A stretch of DNA of 64,000 bases, from assembly GCA_023634235.1 (NCBI GenBank), contig JAMKCF010000012.1, forward strand, positions 17,059,884-17,123,883, read 5' to 3'. The notes beneath the pieces were generated by a model, which was given only the letters and a program-made list of their open reading frames with translations, had not been told where the DNA came from and searched no databases. Below, one piece after another: positions 40,048 through 53,200 of this stretch. The translations under genes were made by a program, and so were the position numbers. The first letter of the stretch is position 1. Each line of letters starts with the position of its first letter. This DNA comes from Pisaster brevispinus. Taxonomy: Eukaryota > Echinodermata > Asteroidea > Forcipulatida > Asteriidae.

Positions 40048-40115
40048 AGTTGCGATAATCGCAACCCTCTATCCTTCGACCGTCAGGAGGATGGAGGGTT
40101 ACGATTATCGCAACT
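40048..40115. mobile_element. Short foldback with AGTTGCGATAATCG arms
   Basis: Arms AGTTGCGATAATCGCAACCC and GGGTTACGATTATCGCAACT face each other around a short centre, with CTCTATCCT/AGGATGGAG extending the pairing. A half-copy is at 21139-21169. Confidence 0.7.
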
Positions 40116-40170
40116 AACTGTCAACAAGTTTTTAAAAAATGATTTCGGATGTAGATATTGATGACTATTC

Positions 40171-40238
40171 CTAGAACTATGCGGTTCGTTCCGCTATCGT
40201 CATGATCGTCGACAGCGGAACGAACCGCATAGTTCTAG
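40171..40238. repeat. Perfect hairpin, 25-bp arms
   Basis: The arm from 40171 (CTAGAACTATGCGGTTCGTT, then CCGCT) and the arm 40214-40238 (AGCGGAACGAACCGCATAGT, then TCTAG) are exact reverse complements around an 18-bp loop. It lies in the inferred first intron of NCAPH. Perfect arms suggest recent origin or constraint. Confidence 0.9.
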
Positions 40239-40984
40239 AGGATAGGAGTAAGTAAGTCTGACAACATCTCATTTAATTTATCTGAATCTGATAACGTGCA
40301 TTATCATGATTATTATTATTCGATAGGCCGACTGGTGAATGAAGGCCTCCATTTCCTTTCTTCAACAATAGCAAGCATGATAATATTATTATTAATTAGA
40401 ACTTTTAAGTCTCCATAAAACTAAAAATGTAAACAAACTCAAATTTTCTTTAATTTCATTTTCAACTCACTCAACAAAATAACTAATTAATTTGGAAAAA
40501 TGTCCGTATCCTGCCACCACTTTTTCACTCATTTTTACCCAAAGGAATATCTCAGCTCATTTGAGTAAGTTAGATACTATTTTATTTAATAATGAATGAA
40601 AAAGTGGTGACTGGATACAGAAAATTTTGTAATTAATTTTAATGCAATAATAGTCAAAAGTAGGATAAATAATATAAGTATACAATTTCTTTTAATGCAC
40701 TCTCTGAAACCTGGCTCAAATCAGTTCCCCATGCTCGACCACAGTTACAGGCCTTGAACTTCGCTCTCATTGAAGGGGCACAGCAATTTTCCTCCCTAGT
40801 AAAGGGGTACTCTATGACAATGTATGAGGAAAATGTAAATTTGTATTGGAACTTTGCAAAGGGCACCACTGCTCAGTCTCATGAGGTTTGGTATACATTG
40901 CCATATTTTTTGTCCTGCATTGTTTTGAGTAATTTTCTTTCAAATTAATTTTTCAGTGTGTTTTTCTTATCATTTTATATAGCT

Positions 40985-41238
40985 ATGGATGTAAATTCAC
41001 CCTCCCTGCAGAGGGGTGATTCCGTCTTCAGGCACCCCTCGAGTGTGACCACCCCGACTAACTTCATCTCTCCATCGACGTCCAGGCGTCATCACTCACA
41101 ATTGACCAGCCAGTCGTCCCTTCAATCCCATCACACCGTACCGGAAAATGATGATGCGGCAGAGAGGAGGCAGAGGCGGAGATCTAAGGTGCTTGAGATG
41201 CAGAGGCAGTTTCAGAGCCCTGGAACTCCAAGTGATAG
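40985..41238 (+). CDS. NCAPH: NCAPH coding exon 1
   Basis: Acceptor CATTTTATATAG at 40982, then CT and the ATG; donor GATAG|GTATGT, phase 2 out. Encodes a basic, serine-rich N-terminus with SP/TP sites ([26 protein letters not shown]). Confidence 0.88.
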
Positions 41239-44200
41239 GTATGTGTAGGTACCAGCCCTGTTTATAGTGCCAATTTTCCAGTCTAATTTCTTGTTTTGGG
41301 GGACGGCCACTTCAAGGTGAGGGCTACACTTAACTGGTTTCAGCTGTCGACCCAAATCAACTGTCGACCCAAATCAACTGTCACCAGGGGCACGTTGCCA
41401 CCTACTCCTGGGGCTGAAACAGGGTTACCCCCTTTACTGTCCATAAGGATGTAGGCAAGGGTATTATCCACTAGGAGCCTGGTTGGTAGAGCAGAATGCA
41501 CTACCTTTCCAACTTTTTGAGAAGCAATTAGGTTGAGTGCCTTGCTCACGGGCACAAGTGTCATGACAGGGTATCGAACCCACACTCTGCTGCTGACAAC
41601 ATCAGAGCATGGATAAGGTTCTCAACTTTGGTTAATCGATGTTTCGACCCTAGCAGTTGCAACAGAGTCTTTCAGAAAGATTTTGCTTGGGTCAAGTTGT
41701 CTGGCCATTGACGTTTGTCTTTGCATTATAAACTTCAAGTCTGTCTGGTTGTTGAGGAGTTTGCAACAGCTAATTCTTTTTAAATTTTGTTTTATGAAGT
41801 ACATGCAGTGCAAACACTAGACGCAAGGTGTTGACCAGGATGTATAAACACATGTACAGTGTTGTTAAATGAAAAGAAAATGTGACTGTCACATTGTTCT
41901 CTTTTAATTTCTATTTTCAATGTTAAAGAGGGGCCCTCCAAGGCCAAATTGAATTTTGTGATGCACTCATTTTCCGTTAGAGTCCTCATAATAATAGGAG
42001 ACAAATCTTCCAACCGCACTTTAAAATGATGTCTATGTAATTTTATTTGATACTCTTTCAGAGTGAAATTTGAAGCATGACATCAACGGATGTCAAAAAC
42101 AAATGGTTCTTTAGAATACAAAGAGGATTTTTTGCACTAGTTTAGAGTTCAAAATCATTGCCGTTTCGATTGAAAATCATAAAAATTCAGGAACTGACCT
42201 GAACATTTTTGGTACAAAAGTGTAGAGACATTTTTGGATTTTGACAAAAAATACACTTGGAAAGGTATCAAACACATTTACACCATTTTAAATCGAGAGA
42301 CTTAAAATTGGTTTTCAATTTTTTTAAGGACTGTAATTTTTGGAAAAATGAGTGGATCACAAAACTAAATTTGACCTTTGAGCCATTTTAAACAATGCAA
42401 AATTCCGTTGTCCATAAATTTTGTTTCTTGATTGATTTCCGTCCAAAAGGAATGAAAATTTTCTTTTTCTTTTTGTTGATTAATTCATTTCCCCCCCTTT
42501 AATGTTCAACAGGCGGAGATCACTGCCACTAAATGGTCTCAACGCAGGACAAGTAACTGATCACTATGCAAACTGCATCAAACTATCAACAGAAAATGTA
42601 AGTTACATTCAAAAACTAACTTCTTATTTTGTCAAATTGCAACTTTATTCATTCCTAAAGAAAAAAAGCCATCAAATAAACAATTTTGTACGTCAATAGC
42701 AAACACCTCTCAGCTGTAATTTTGAAATTATAACATATTTATGTGCTATTATTTACTGCCTTATAGTAGATTAGGAAATTCGGCAGCCTACTTAATTCTG
42801 ATAAGAAAAAGTGTTTAACTTTGTACTACCTCGAAGTTGATAGGATGAAATCGAGGGACTTCTTCTTTTGCTTGGTGGATCGAAGTGGAGTTCTTGTGTT
42901 ATGTTCACTGCCCCGGAGTGAGATGTTATTGGTCTTGCTTATTTTTCTCTTACAATAATTTGTGTTATGGATTTTGAAAAACCAGACGGCTGTGATAATG
43001 TGTCTATCTTTCCTTGAATCCCACTACAGAAAATAAATGCTAAGAACGCATTCGGTCTGCACCTGATAGACTACATGGCAGACCTTCTCAAGGAGAAGAC
43101 AGGAGAAATGACCAACTTCCAGGTAGGTGTCACAAAGTCAGTCACTCAGAGTGACCATACTCACTAATGCAATGGTAGCATCTCAGAACACTTCGAAAAT
43201 AATAGAGTCACAGATGTTTACATTGCATTTCTGTATACTCTTTGTGGACAATGCTTTTGCTATTGGGTAGGCCTTAGTTCTTGTTGAAGGTAGGATCACA
43301 GATTGGTAAATACGCAAACAAATAAAGACCAAGAAATTAATTGGTTTTAATTGATGTAAGATTTGCATCGGGATGAAGAATTTCAATTTTGGTTTTTTCC
43401 CTTATACCGATGTGTATTATTCGAACCCGCCTCTAGCCATCAGGCTAGCTCGGTGGTCTAGTGGTAAGACATCTGCTCTAGCAATGCAAAGGTCGTGGGT
43501 TCGAATCGCACCCGAGTGATTGCCTGTAGATTTTTGTTCACAGAGCTCGGGAAAGCACTGAGAATACAGTGCTTAAAACACATCGGTGTAAGGGAAAAAA
43601 AACCCAAATTCAAACTTAATTGGTGAGAAGCAGTGCAGTCTGTTGACATTATTGTGAGAAAGGATTCCCTCCAGCTAATTTCTGAATGGTTTACTCATAA
43701 TAGGTCGCAAGTTGTACGTTGGATGCTAGTGCTAAGATCTACGCAGGCCGTGTGGACTCCATTCATGCTGATACTTACAAGATGCTAGGGGGTCTCGGAC
43801 ACGGTGACAGGCAGAGCAAAGGTGACTATAAGTTTAGGAACATCATACACCCAAGGCTGACCTCTTGATGAGTTATCCTTCTCATTTTGCACTGTGTCTG
43901 CTGACCATTTTTTACTCTTAGGTAGACTGCCATCGAAGGCTACGGGCCCCACTTACCTAAGTTTGATCTGAGTTTCTGTCTCCTGGGTGGACTACCCCTC
44001 CCATGGTTGACATGCTCCTACTTCCCAGAGCAAACTGGGCCCAATTTCATAAAGCTATTAAGCAGAAAATTCTGCTTAGCAAATTTCTTTACTTAGCAAG
44101 AAATGAGCGGGGTGCCAGTGGCAACAATGTAAACTTGATGGAATGTCGGCTGGTAACCTGTTTTGGCTAAGCAATATTTTTCTGTGCTTACCAAGTTTTT

Positions 44201-47200
44201 GTGCTTACAGGCTTTACAGGCTTTTGAAATGAAATTGGGACCTGGTGTTAGGGTGCTAGAAATCCGCCTTCACAGCCTTTGCCACAGTTCTTACCAGGGA
44301 TCGGCATGTGAAGCCGGCCAGCGTTAGTTTGATTTAGGAGAGGCTTTTTATTAAGGCACTGATTATACGGGGCGTGTCATGGATGGCTCACTCCTCACTG
44401 CCGCATTCATCCAAAGATCTTAAGACCAATCAAATACTTGCTTCTCTTCACCCAGGAGTAAATGGGTACCTGCTAGGTTGGAGGTTGTTCATGTAAATAA
44501 TTAACAACATGTTTGCTAATTTGGCTGCCAGTGCATAATGAAGACACATTATTATTTTACTATAAAATATACGTGGCACTGATATTATACAATCTACATT
44601 CTTTGTGTACCAGTAGGAGAGCTAATAGAAATAACAGAATCCTGAATACCTGCTAGAGCCAAAATTAAGATAGCTATTTTGGACTTGTGTTAAAACCATA
44701 ACTTTGCAACCTCTACAGAAATGTCGGTTAGATTTTGCTCACGGTTGCTTCACTTTTTTTCCACACAGAAGGGGAGGATGGCTCGACGGATGCCGGTGAG
44801 AGGGGAGGAAATGCCACCAAGAAAAATAAAAAGGTATTTTGTCTTAATGTTGAGGTCACTGAAAATAGTCACAGGAAATAGTTACAGAAAATTAGCCCAC
44901 CCCCTATAAAATCTTGGTTTTTATCACTTCCTCAATTATTTTAACTGTTTCATGCTCAATCCATACTGACCATACTACCTAACCCACAGCCAGCATGAAA
45001 CAGCAGTGGTGCACCCAGGAGACCACAGGGAACTTGTGAGTTGGAATTTCTTGTAATCTTCAAGTCATTCTGTTGATGACTGGAAGATTACAACAAGCTA
45101 GTAGTGAAGAGCAACCAACTCAATTGTTTCCCTGTTTTCTTTCATTTTCAGTATTTTAAATGTAAACGAACGTGTGTGTCAAATCAACGTCACACCCGGG
45201 TGTTACATTAAGACTTGCAGTCACCACTTCATAGGGATGAAGAGCACATTCATTCCTACCCTGTAGTGGTTAACCCTTACAGACTAGGCATTTTTGTTGG
45301 CATGTTGTCTCTATCCTCCCATATTCTTTTCTCCTATGTCACTCCACACCAAAATCTTTGCGCTTTTATCTGGTATCCAGTAGGCCCAACTGCCAGTAGG
45401 CCCAAAACAAGCGCCTGGGTCAGGCATATCCAATCTTATCCAAGTGCAAAGATTTCTGGCGTGACTGGCCCCAGTCCTTCTGAATCCTCTACTTTAGCAA
45501 CGAGAAAAGGATATGGGGACTGTAAACATATATTTGAAAGCTGCCCTTTTAAATGCTAAATGGATGCACATGTTTTCCAATAACTATCTCATATATTGTG
45601 TGCTTGCCCTTCTGTATTTAAACTGTGCATGCTGAATGAATTAAGATCACATTCCAAATGATTTGTTTTACCCCATCCTAGGGTATCAGTAATACCACCA
45701 AAAAAGCCTTGAGGTTAAAAAGTGGCCATTTGAATAAAATTAACAAAATTATAACATGTTTAATATATTTTCTTTTGTTGATGTTTTTTGTTGCGAACAG
45801 GCCCGGCACTCCAACACAATAGAGAGCAATCTGAAAAATATCAACCTAAGCAAACTGGATCTGGGATTTGAGGTACGTTTCATTGTCTTATTTCAAGGCA
45901 CAGATGTCTTATTTCTGTGCAATTTCAGTGTGTAACCCATAGAAATAGAACATGGTAAATGCTGAGCTCAACAACCTCGTTCCCAGGGGTTATCAATCTC
46001 GCTGCGCCATTATTTTTTGCCAGCATGTGCTGCTTGCTCATAACCCCTGGTGTTGGTTAATTGGCTGATCTACTCTACCTACACACTCAAGTATGGTAAC
46101 TCACAAAAGATGCTTCAAGTCATAAAGCAACTGGTCCCCCTCTCACATATCTTTGATCTTGTGACTTGTCTAACTGTATGCAGTTTAAGGTGACCGTGTA
46201 AAAACTTGATTCATTTGGAATGGAATTGTATCAAATTACTTACATTTTGACATACCCGTACTAAGCGTCCTACAAGTACATGTGCGCTAAGCAGTCACAT
46301 TTGGGAACCAATCAGCGTTGTTTTTTAGCACATCCCTACCAGGGGTTAGTTATGAGAGGTACCGATACAGCGCGCTACCCATGGCAGCGAGGCTATGAGC
46401 TCAAATGTCGTCTGTGTCTGCTGCGCACGCCCTCTATGTCAACAGTGAACATTTATGTGATGCGCATTTGAACATATTGATGTGGAAGTTGCGCAGTAAA
46501 AATTCAAAGTTAAATAGTAATTTTAACAATTCTGAAAAAATAGATCTTTCATTTGAAAGAGCAAATACTTTTCCTCTTCAAGAACAATCTTCGCTACTAT
46601 TTTGAACCTCTTAGATGGACCCGTTGTTCCACAAGACCTCGGCAGCATTTGACGAGGGCGGTACGTTTGGCCTGTTGCTGAACCACCTGGTGTGCAGGGA
46701 TGATGACTGTGAACTCCTGCTTGACTCCACGGAGTTAGTGAGCTCCACGTCCACCCAGACTGAGCCTCTCCATCAGGCCAAGCATGAAGGGGTCGACTTA
46801 GCTGACCTCAAAGGTAAGATCAATCTTTAGGGTCATGAGTTTGAATTTTTGAACTTGAATTTTATTTAAAATGACCCTACGTTATGACCCAAAAGTAAAA
46901 TTACATGGCCATGTACAGATAACGATATTAGTCGACTACACTCATACACCCTCTTTACCATTGGCGACTTTGGTATTTCAACCTGTATTTCAACATCTCT
47001 CATGCATTGGATATACCCATACCAACACAGTCTACCACATCTGCCTACCTCCTCAACACCAAAAACATAGACACGCTCTCAGTCCATCAAGTAGAAAGCT
47101 TGGCGGATAAGAGCACTGAACTCAAGCTCCGGTGTTTCTGATCGGCGGGATGTGTGTTCGAATCCTGGTGTTGACATTTGTGTCCTTAAGCAAGACACTT

Positions 47201-50200
47201 AACCATTATTGCTTCGTCCTTTGGATGGGACGTAAAGCCGTAGGTCCTGTGTGTTGTGTAATGCACGTAAAAGAACCCAGTGACACTTATCGCAAAGAGA
47301 AAGGATTTGCCCCGGTGTTTCTGGCAGTGGCTGCTGAATGCACCGCAGCACCTTGTAAACCCTTACAAGGTGTTACATAAATGGGTTTCATAATTCAATA
47401 GCCTCAAAAACCTGTCTGAAAATAAATTATGAAAAGCGCTTTGAGATGCCCGTAGAAAGCGCTATAACAAAGCTAGTTCTTCTTATTATTATTGTTATTC
47501 TTTGAAACCATTCTAGCATGCATTATCCTCTCCTTTTGTTTTTAGACTCATACACCGGCGTGAACTTCGATGGTCTACAAATCTGTCCAGCTTTTGCCGA
47601 CTTTGAGTTCACCAATTGGAATAAGGATGGACAGGTAGTTAAATGAAATTTGTGTTTGTAAGTCAGTGGATTTGGTTCTCAAATAAAAATAAAAAACAAA
47701 TACTTCTCATGTTAGTTTGTAATATGGATTGATTGTGCAGAGGTGAATCTCTGGCTTCAGTGACGAGTGTGTTTAGGAATTAAAAACTCATCAAAACAGT
47801 TGCAAGACTGATACATATTGACAAGTCTGTATGACTGAAGAAGTTTGCTGTGTCCGGGTTGGTGTAGTGGTGTCTTTCCTCGTCTTCCACCTCTAGGACC
47901 TCGTTTCGAATCACACCAGGGGCACTATGTGGATTGGGTTTTCAGTCGCTACCTGACTACGTGGGTTAACCCTTGAATAATTCTCTTGGGTTTTCTTCCA
48001 CCCTGTGTCCACATCTAAATGGAGATTGCCTGGAACTGGTTGCCTGTAAATTGCCTCGTGTGACATGGCCCAGATACAATCCAAATAGATCTCGTTGCAT
48101 GCTGTAGTATAGTTGTACTGAGTATAGTCCAAGTAACCTTTTTTTACAAAAAGAGTGACCTCGTACATTCCAGGGCCTTTCTGGCAGGCAAGGTACTACA
48201 TTGTCCATATATGGAAAATGTTAACATTAGATGTCATAACTGCCACATAAATTCTAGATCTATAAAAATCGCCGATGAACAAGTTTTGAGATGTGCTCCC
48301 TTTCTTCATATCAAAAGTTGATAACAATCAGACATGTCAGAAGATGCAATCTCCGTAAAATAAAAACATAAGATTTTATGTTTTCTTCCGTTGGGCTCTG
48401 TGCAAATCGTTCCTGTGGAAAGTCCAGCCTCTGTTGCTCTTTTGTAACGTGTGATGTCATAGGTTACATGGTCTATTTGATTTTAGTAGTATTTTTTACC
48501 TATTTGATTTATTTTTTGGGTCTGTCGGTGGGGAAGGGGGTTGTATGTTTTTCTGAGCTGATAGAGTAATTGATAGCATTTGACTTTACTTGTGTGTATT
48601 GTTTTTCCAAAGGAGGATTTCAGCGTAATGATCAGTAAGATGGCAAAGAGCGACCAGGCATTTGACGTCAATGCCGTCCCCGAACCCCTGGAGGAGACCA
48701 ACAATGGCGGCCATCATGATTTTGGCACAGACCATTACGATGCGGGGGGTTTCAGTGATGAGGACAATGATTACGACGGAGGGGAAGTGGGGGGTGTTGG
48801 CTCAATGGGGGAGCAGTCTGTATTCATGGCTGATGGACAAGAGGCTCAGATGGTGGGGTCAAGCGGGTGAGTTGTGGACCTTCATCATGCTTTCCCTGTA
48901 GTCATACTAGCGTTGTGCATCCACAATTAATTTGGTAATCTTTTCAATGAAACTCATGAGAATGCTTTTTAAAAGTTCAAACGTTTTGACAGTGTCTCTC
49001 AAAGGAATTTTGTATGACCGGCCGGATGACCAGCTGTCCTCATCTTTGACATGTCCTCCTTTAAGCTCATAATGGGTGCAGAGTCTTTTGAAGTAAATTA
49101 TTGGGGTGGGGGTGACTTCTATCCAGACAATGAGGTCTCTGAGTGGGCATCTGTCATGTCTGTAGGCGACTTGAGTTCTTCCTGTACAGCGCATTGAAGT
49201 CAATCTGATGTGTGAAGAATATGATGGTTAGAACTGGATAATTTACCAATAGGAGGAAGTGAGGGGTGGAAGCAGCAGCCAGGGGATCACCACTACTTTT
49301 AAATATAAAATCAACTAAGTAGCAAACAGTTAATTGGAAACTCCTTTCACCACTCTACACAGGTGTCGAACGCTGTCCACAGCCGGCCAGCTTTGCCTTC
49401 AGTTATCTCTCCAGCCAACAGAGTATTCCTACTTCGACATGGATAAGCTTAGCACATGGGCAGGTCCTCAGCACTGGAAACTCAAACCGCACTCAAAAGG
49501 TAGGCTACTGTGAGGATGGATTCCCACCTAATTCACTGTTGTGTTCCCTCAAAGTAGGTGGTCCATATCCTCTGTCATGTTCCAAGGCTCACTCCGATTT
49601 CTCAGTAAACATAACACATAGATTTTTAGGCTATGACCTCAAGGTTCCCTGGGACTGACCTCTACTCCCCTGCCGACCACTGCGTCATCTAACCTTCTTC
49701 TAGGATATGATGTCACTAATCTTACGTTGTTTCTCTGTGACATCATTTCTAAATCGAGACTTACCCCACCACCAAAAACCCTTAAAAACATTCCTTCGAA
49801 ATTATTGTTTTGGATTGTTCATTCGGCTGGCGGTCTTGCCTTTGTAGCTCCATCCATTTTCTCTTTTTTTTTTTTAGTACTTAGAGATTTTTCTCCTGAA
49901 GGTTTATAGGTGCTATATAAATACAGTTATTATTATTATAATTATAATGTTTTAAGGGCTATTTACTGTGAAAGATAACATAGTTTTAAAATAAATTCAT
50001 TAGCTGTGAAGAAATACTTTCCATGGCCCATTTTTTAGAGCTTCTGATGCACAAGAAGTAGCTACATGTAAGCACTAAACAATTTTGCTTACCGGCATAA
50101 GGTTACCACTAAAAAATACCCTTCCACATGTACCCTCTGTGACTTGTTTCCTGGTCATTGTTGCTTTCATACCTAAAAACTGTTCAGTAAAATTTTCTGT

Positions 50201-53200
50201 TTAAGCAGCTGTTTGTAATTAGGCCCAGGTGTGGAGAAGTTTCATTGTAGACTGTTTTTGGCTTTTTAATTCATTCTGCGATTTTTTGTTTCCTTCGACA
50301 GATAAGGGGGAAGAAAAAAGCAAGAAGTCACAGACCAAGAAACCGGTTTTCCGAATTGACTTTTCCCAGGAGGTCGACTTTACCAAGTATTTCTCAGAGT
50401 CAAAAGTAAGAAAATTTAACGTAAAAACTGCTGTTAAAACATGAACTGGTTAAATGCTATCTCAGAAATCCCATCCATAATATTTTGAGATTTTTGGGGA
50501 CATCAATAAATCAATATTTCCACTTGACTGCTCTTGTTACACCAGTACATGTTTATGTTTGTTGTGTTGTCATTTAGCCTCTGAGACAAGACTCTGCTAG
50601 GGTCGAAACATCAGGTCACTTGATTTTTAAAATTTTATATAAATGTAGATGCACAAGCCTAATGGTATCTGACTTATCAAGTAAATCAATCGTTCTCAGA
50701 AATCTGGGCATACTCAGATCTACTTTAACCAGGTTAACTGGTTAACCGCTTCACAGTGGATGACGTGTCTATCCACAATTTTAATTTTTTTTTTGACAGA
50801 CTTGCGGCGGACGTTTTTGCTATTATTTGCTTTTATTATGATTCCTTTCTAGGCAGCCACTACATTATCTAAGTCCACCTTAGACAAGAACAAGAAGAAT
50901 TCCAACACACTCCCTGAAGACCTTCACTACGATCCAGACGACCTCTTCAAACTGTTCCTCAAACCAAACTTTGTCGTAAGTTCATTAACTAGTTTTTGTT
51001 TTTTGTTTTTTACTTGTTGAAACCGAGAACATATACATCGATGCTCATTTGATTCTTAAACTGTAAATAATTCTTTGTGGTAATTTTGTTTTTAAACACA
51101 GATCAGGAAGCAAGCCAACACTAGCGACGTCATCGACGACGGTATAGAAGGATATGATTACAATAACGCCAACGACTGTGCAAACTTCTGTCCCAATACT
51201 GGGGTAAGACATCACGTCCTTGATTATCTTAACCCTTTACAGACCATTAATTTCCGTGTTATCATCACCATATCCCCAGATATTGCTATCTTGTTTATTT
51301 TTTGCCCTGTTATATTCAGCGAAAATGTAAGGAAAACTACCAGAAACAAACATGTGGTTTTGTTTCACAATTGTTGATTCTGTGATTACATGGGAAACAT
51401 TGCAAAATGTCAAACTCAATGCGGTCTGATGGCTTTCACATGACTTTCTAGTAAGATTAGGACATAACAAGTTATGTCCGCTAAAGCGATCACAAGGCAG
51501 ATTCTAAAATATAAATTGTACTAAAAAGTGTCAGTGTATGGTGTCAGCGAGGAAATGTGAACGTACCAGAGAAGAAAGACACAGCTTGTTAGATCCAATC
51601 CTCTCTTAGGTGTCCATTATGATTATGACGAGAGTCTGTAAATCTTTGTAACACCCGTAAAGTTCATGGGGGTTTCGTCACTAGAACTAGCTGACTAGAG
51701 GAGACCGCTACCCTGTTTTCAAGATATTTTTCTTCTTTTTGTTCCAGGCTGATGATGATGATGATCATGATGGAGGAGGGGACTTCGGCAGTGAGCCGAG
51801 TGACTTCAGTCAGACTTGCTCTCAGAGTAGCTTCATCAACGATAGCGTCTTTGATGCTACAATCCTGCAGGGAGATAAACTAGTCGCTCAGCCTCACAAG
51901 GTAGGATCAGGGATTCATTGCTTTCATGATACATTAACTAGCCAACTTTAAGACTGTGCACAGGCATTTCTCTACTAAGCCTGCAGACAATTTTCATTTT
52001 TTATTTAGTTATGTCACACGAGGCTTAAGATGGCTTAACATTTATATTTACATGTTCACATAATTACCTTGGGGGTAGCAAGACACTGAGTTAAAATGTC
52101 CCCTGGGCCAATGAAGAGTTCCTTCTACGCCCTGTACAGTCGGTTGCCTGCAAATTGCCTGAAAAAAAAATTGCCCCCATGTGACGAGGCCTTAACACTC
52201 TTTAACCAGTTGACGCCTGAATTCATTTTGATACGCCAACTTTTGTTGCGGAAGCATTGCTGGGATAGGTGACTTTAGTATTTTTGTGTGACATTGGATG
52301 ACTTGGTCAAAGTTACCACTACAGAGTGTGCGCAGAGCATTCACTCTCAACATACAAGCTTTTTTCTTGACCTTAAGGGCGATGTCACATGAGGCAACCA
52401 GTTCCAGGCAATGTCAATAAAGGCGTTTACGTTTAAATTGTTGACATATTATTCTTGGGGATCCTAAGATCTTGAAATATTACTCACTTGCTACCAAAGT
52501 GGTTCTGTAGCATGCACTGCTGTTGGTTGCCTCCAAGTTGTCTCGTGTGACAAGGCCCATGTGACAAATGATCAGATGATTTAAGTGAAATTTGTGTAAG
52601 CGCAAGAAACCTGCTGTTGTCAATCTATAGATTATTAAGATTGTCCTTTATTGATGGTCTTCCCCAGGTTGCTAAGATTGACATACAGTATGCCAGGACA
52701 GCCAAGAAGATGGACATCAAGAAACTCAAAGCCGTCATGTGGGATCATTTGATCACCGAGCAGGAACAAGACAAGGTCTGACCCCAATTTAACAACTATA
52801 ATAAAAGGCATTTATTTGGCGCTTTTAAAACATTGTATCAAAGAGCCTCGCACTATTACTACCCTACTCATTGGGCCTTCAGCATTATTGAAACCATCTC
52901 AGCTCCTTAGGAGTATGCAGCACCAGCAGCCATTATAGGCAAACGGCCTGCTTATCATTCAGATTAACAATCTCTACCCTTAACAGGTACCCATTTACTC
53001 CTGGGTGATGAGAAGCAAGGATAGCTAAGTGTCTTGCCTAAGAATACAAGTGTCACCACCGGGATTCGAACCCCCAATGCTGATGCCTCGGCCATCGGAA
53101 CTTGGGTTCAATGCTCTAGACCGCCCGGCAAGAGCACGCTGTTTATTGCAGCTTTACATGATCCCCAACCAGAAGATGAAGAAATGATTATGGCTGAGTG

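Noticed and set aside
43440..43515. tRNA gene in an NCAPH intron
   Set aside because: Box A and B are good, but the acceptor stem mismatches and a SINE body follows directly.
45215..45559. 114-codon frame in NCAPH intron 5
   Set aside because: No family match or splice support; odd composition typical of chance open frames.
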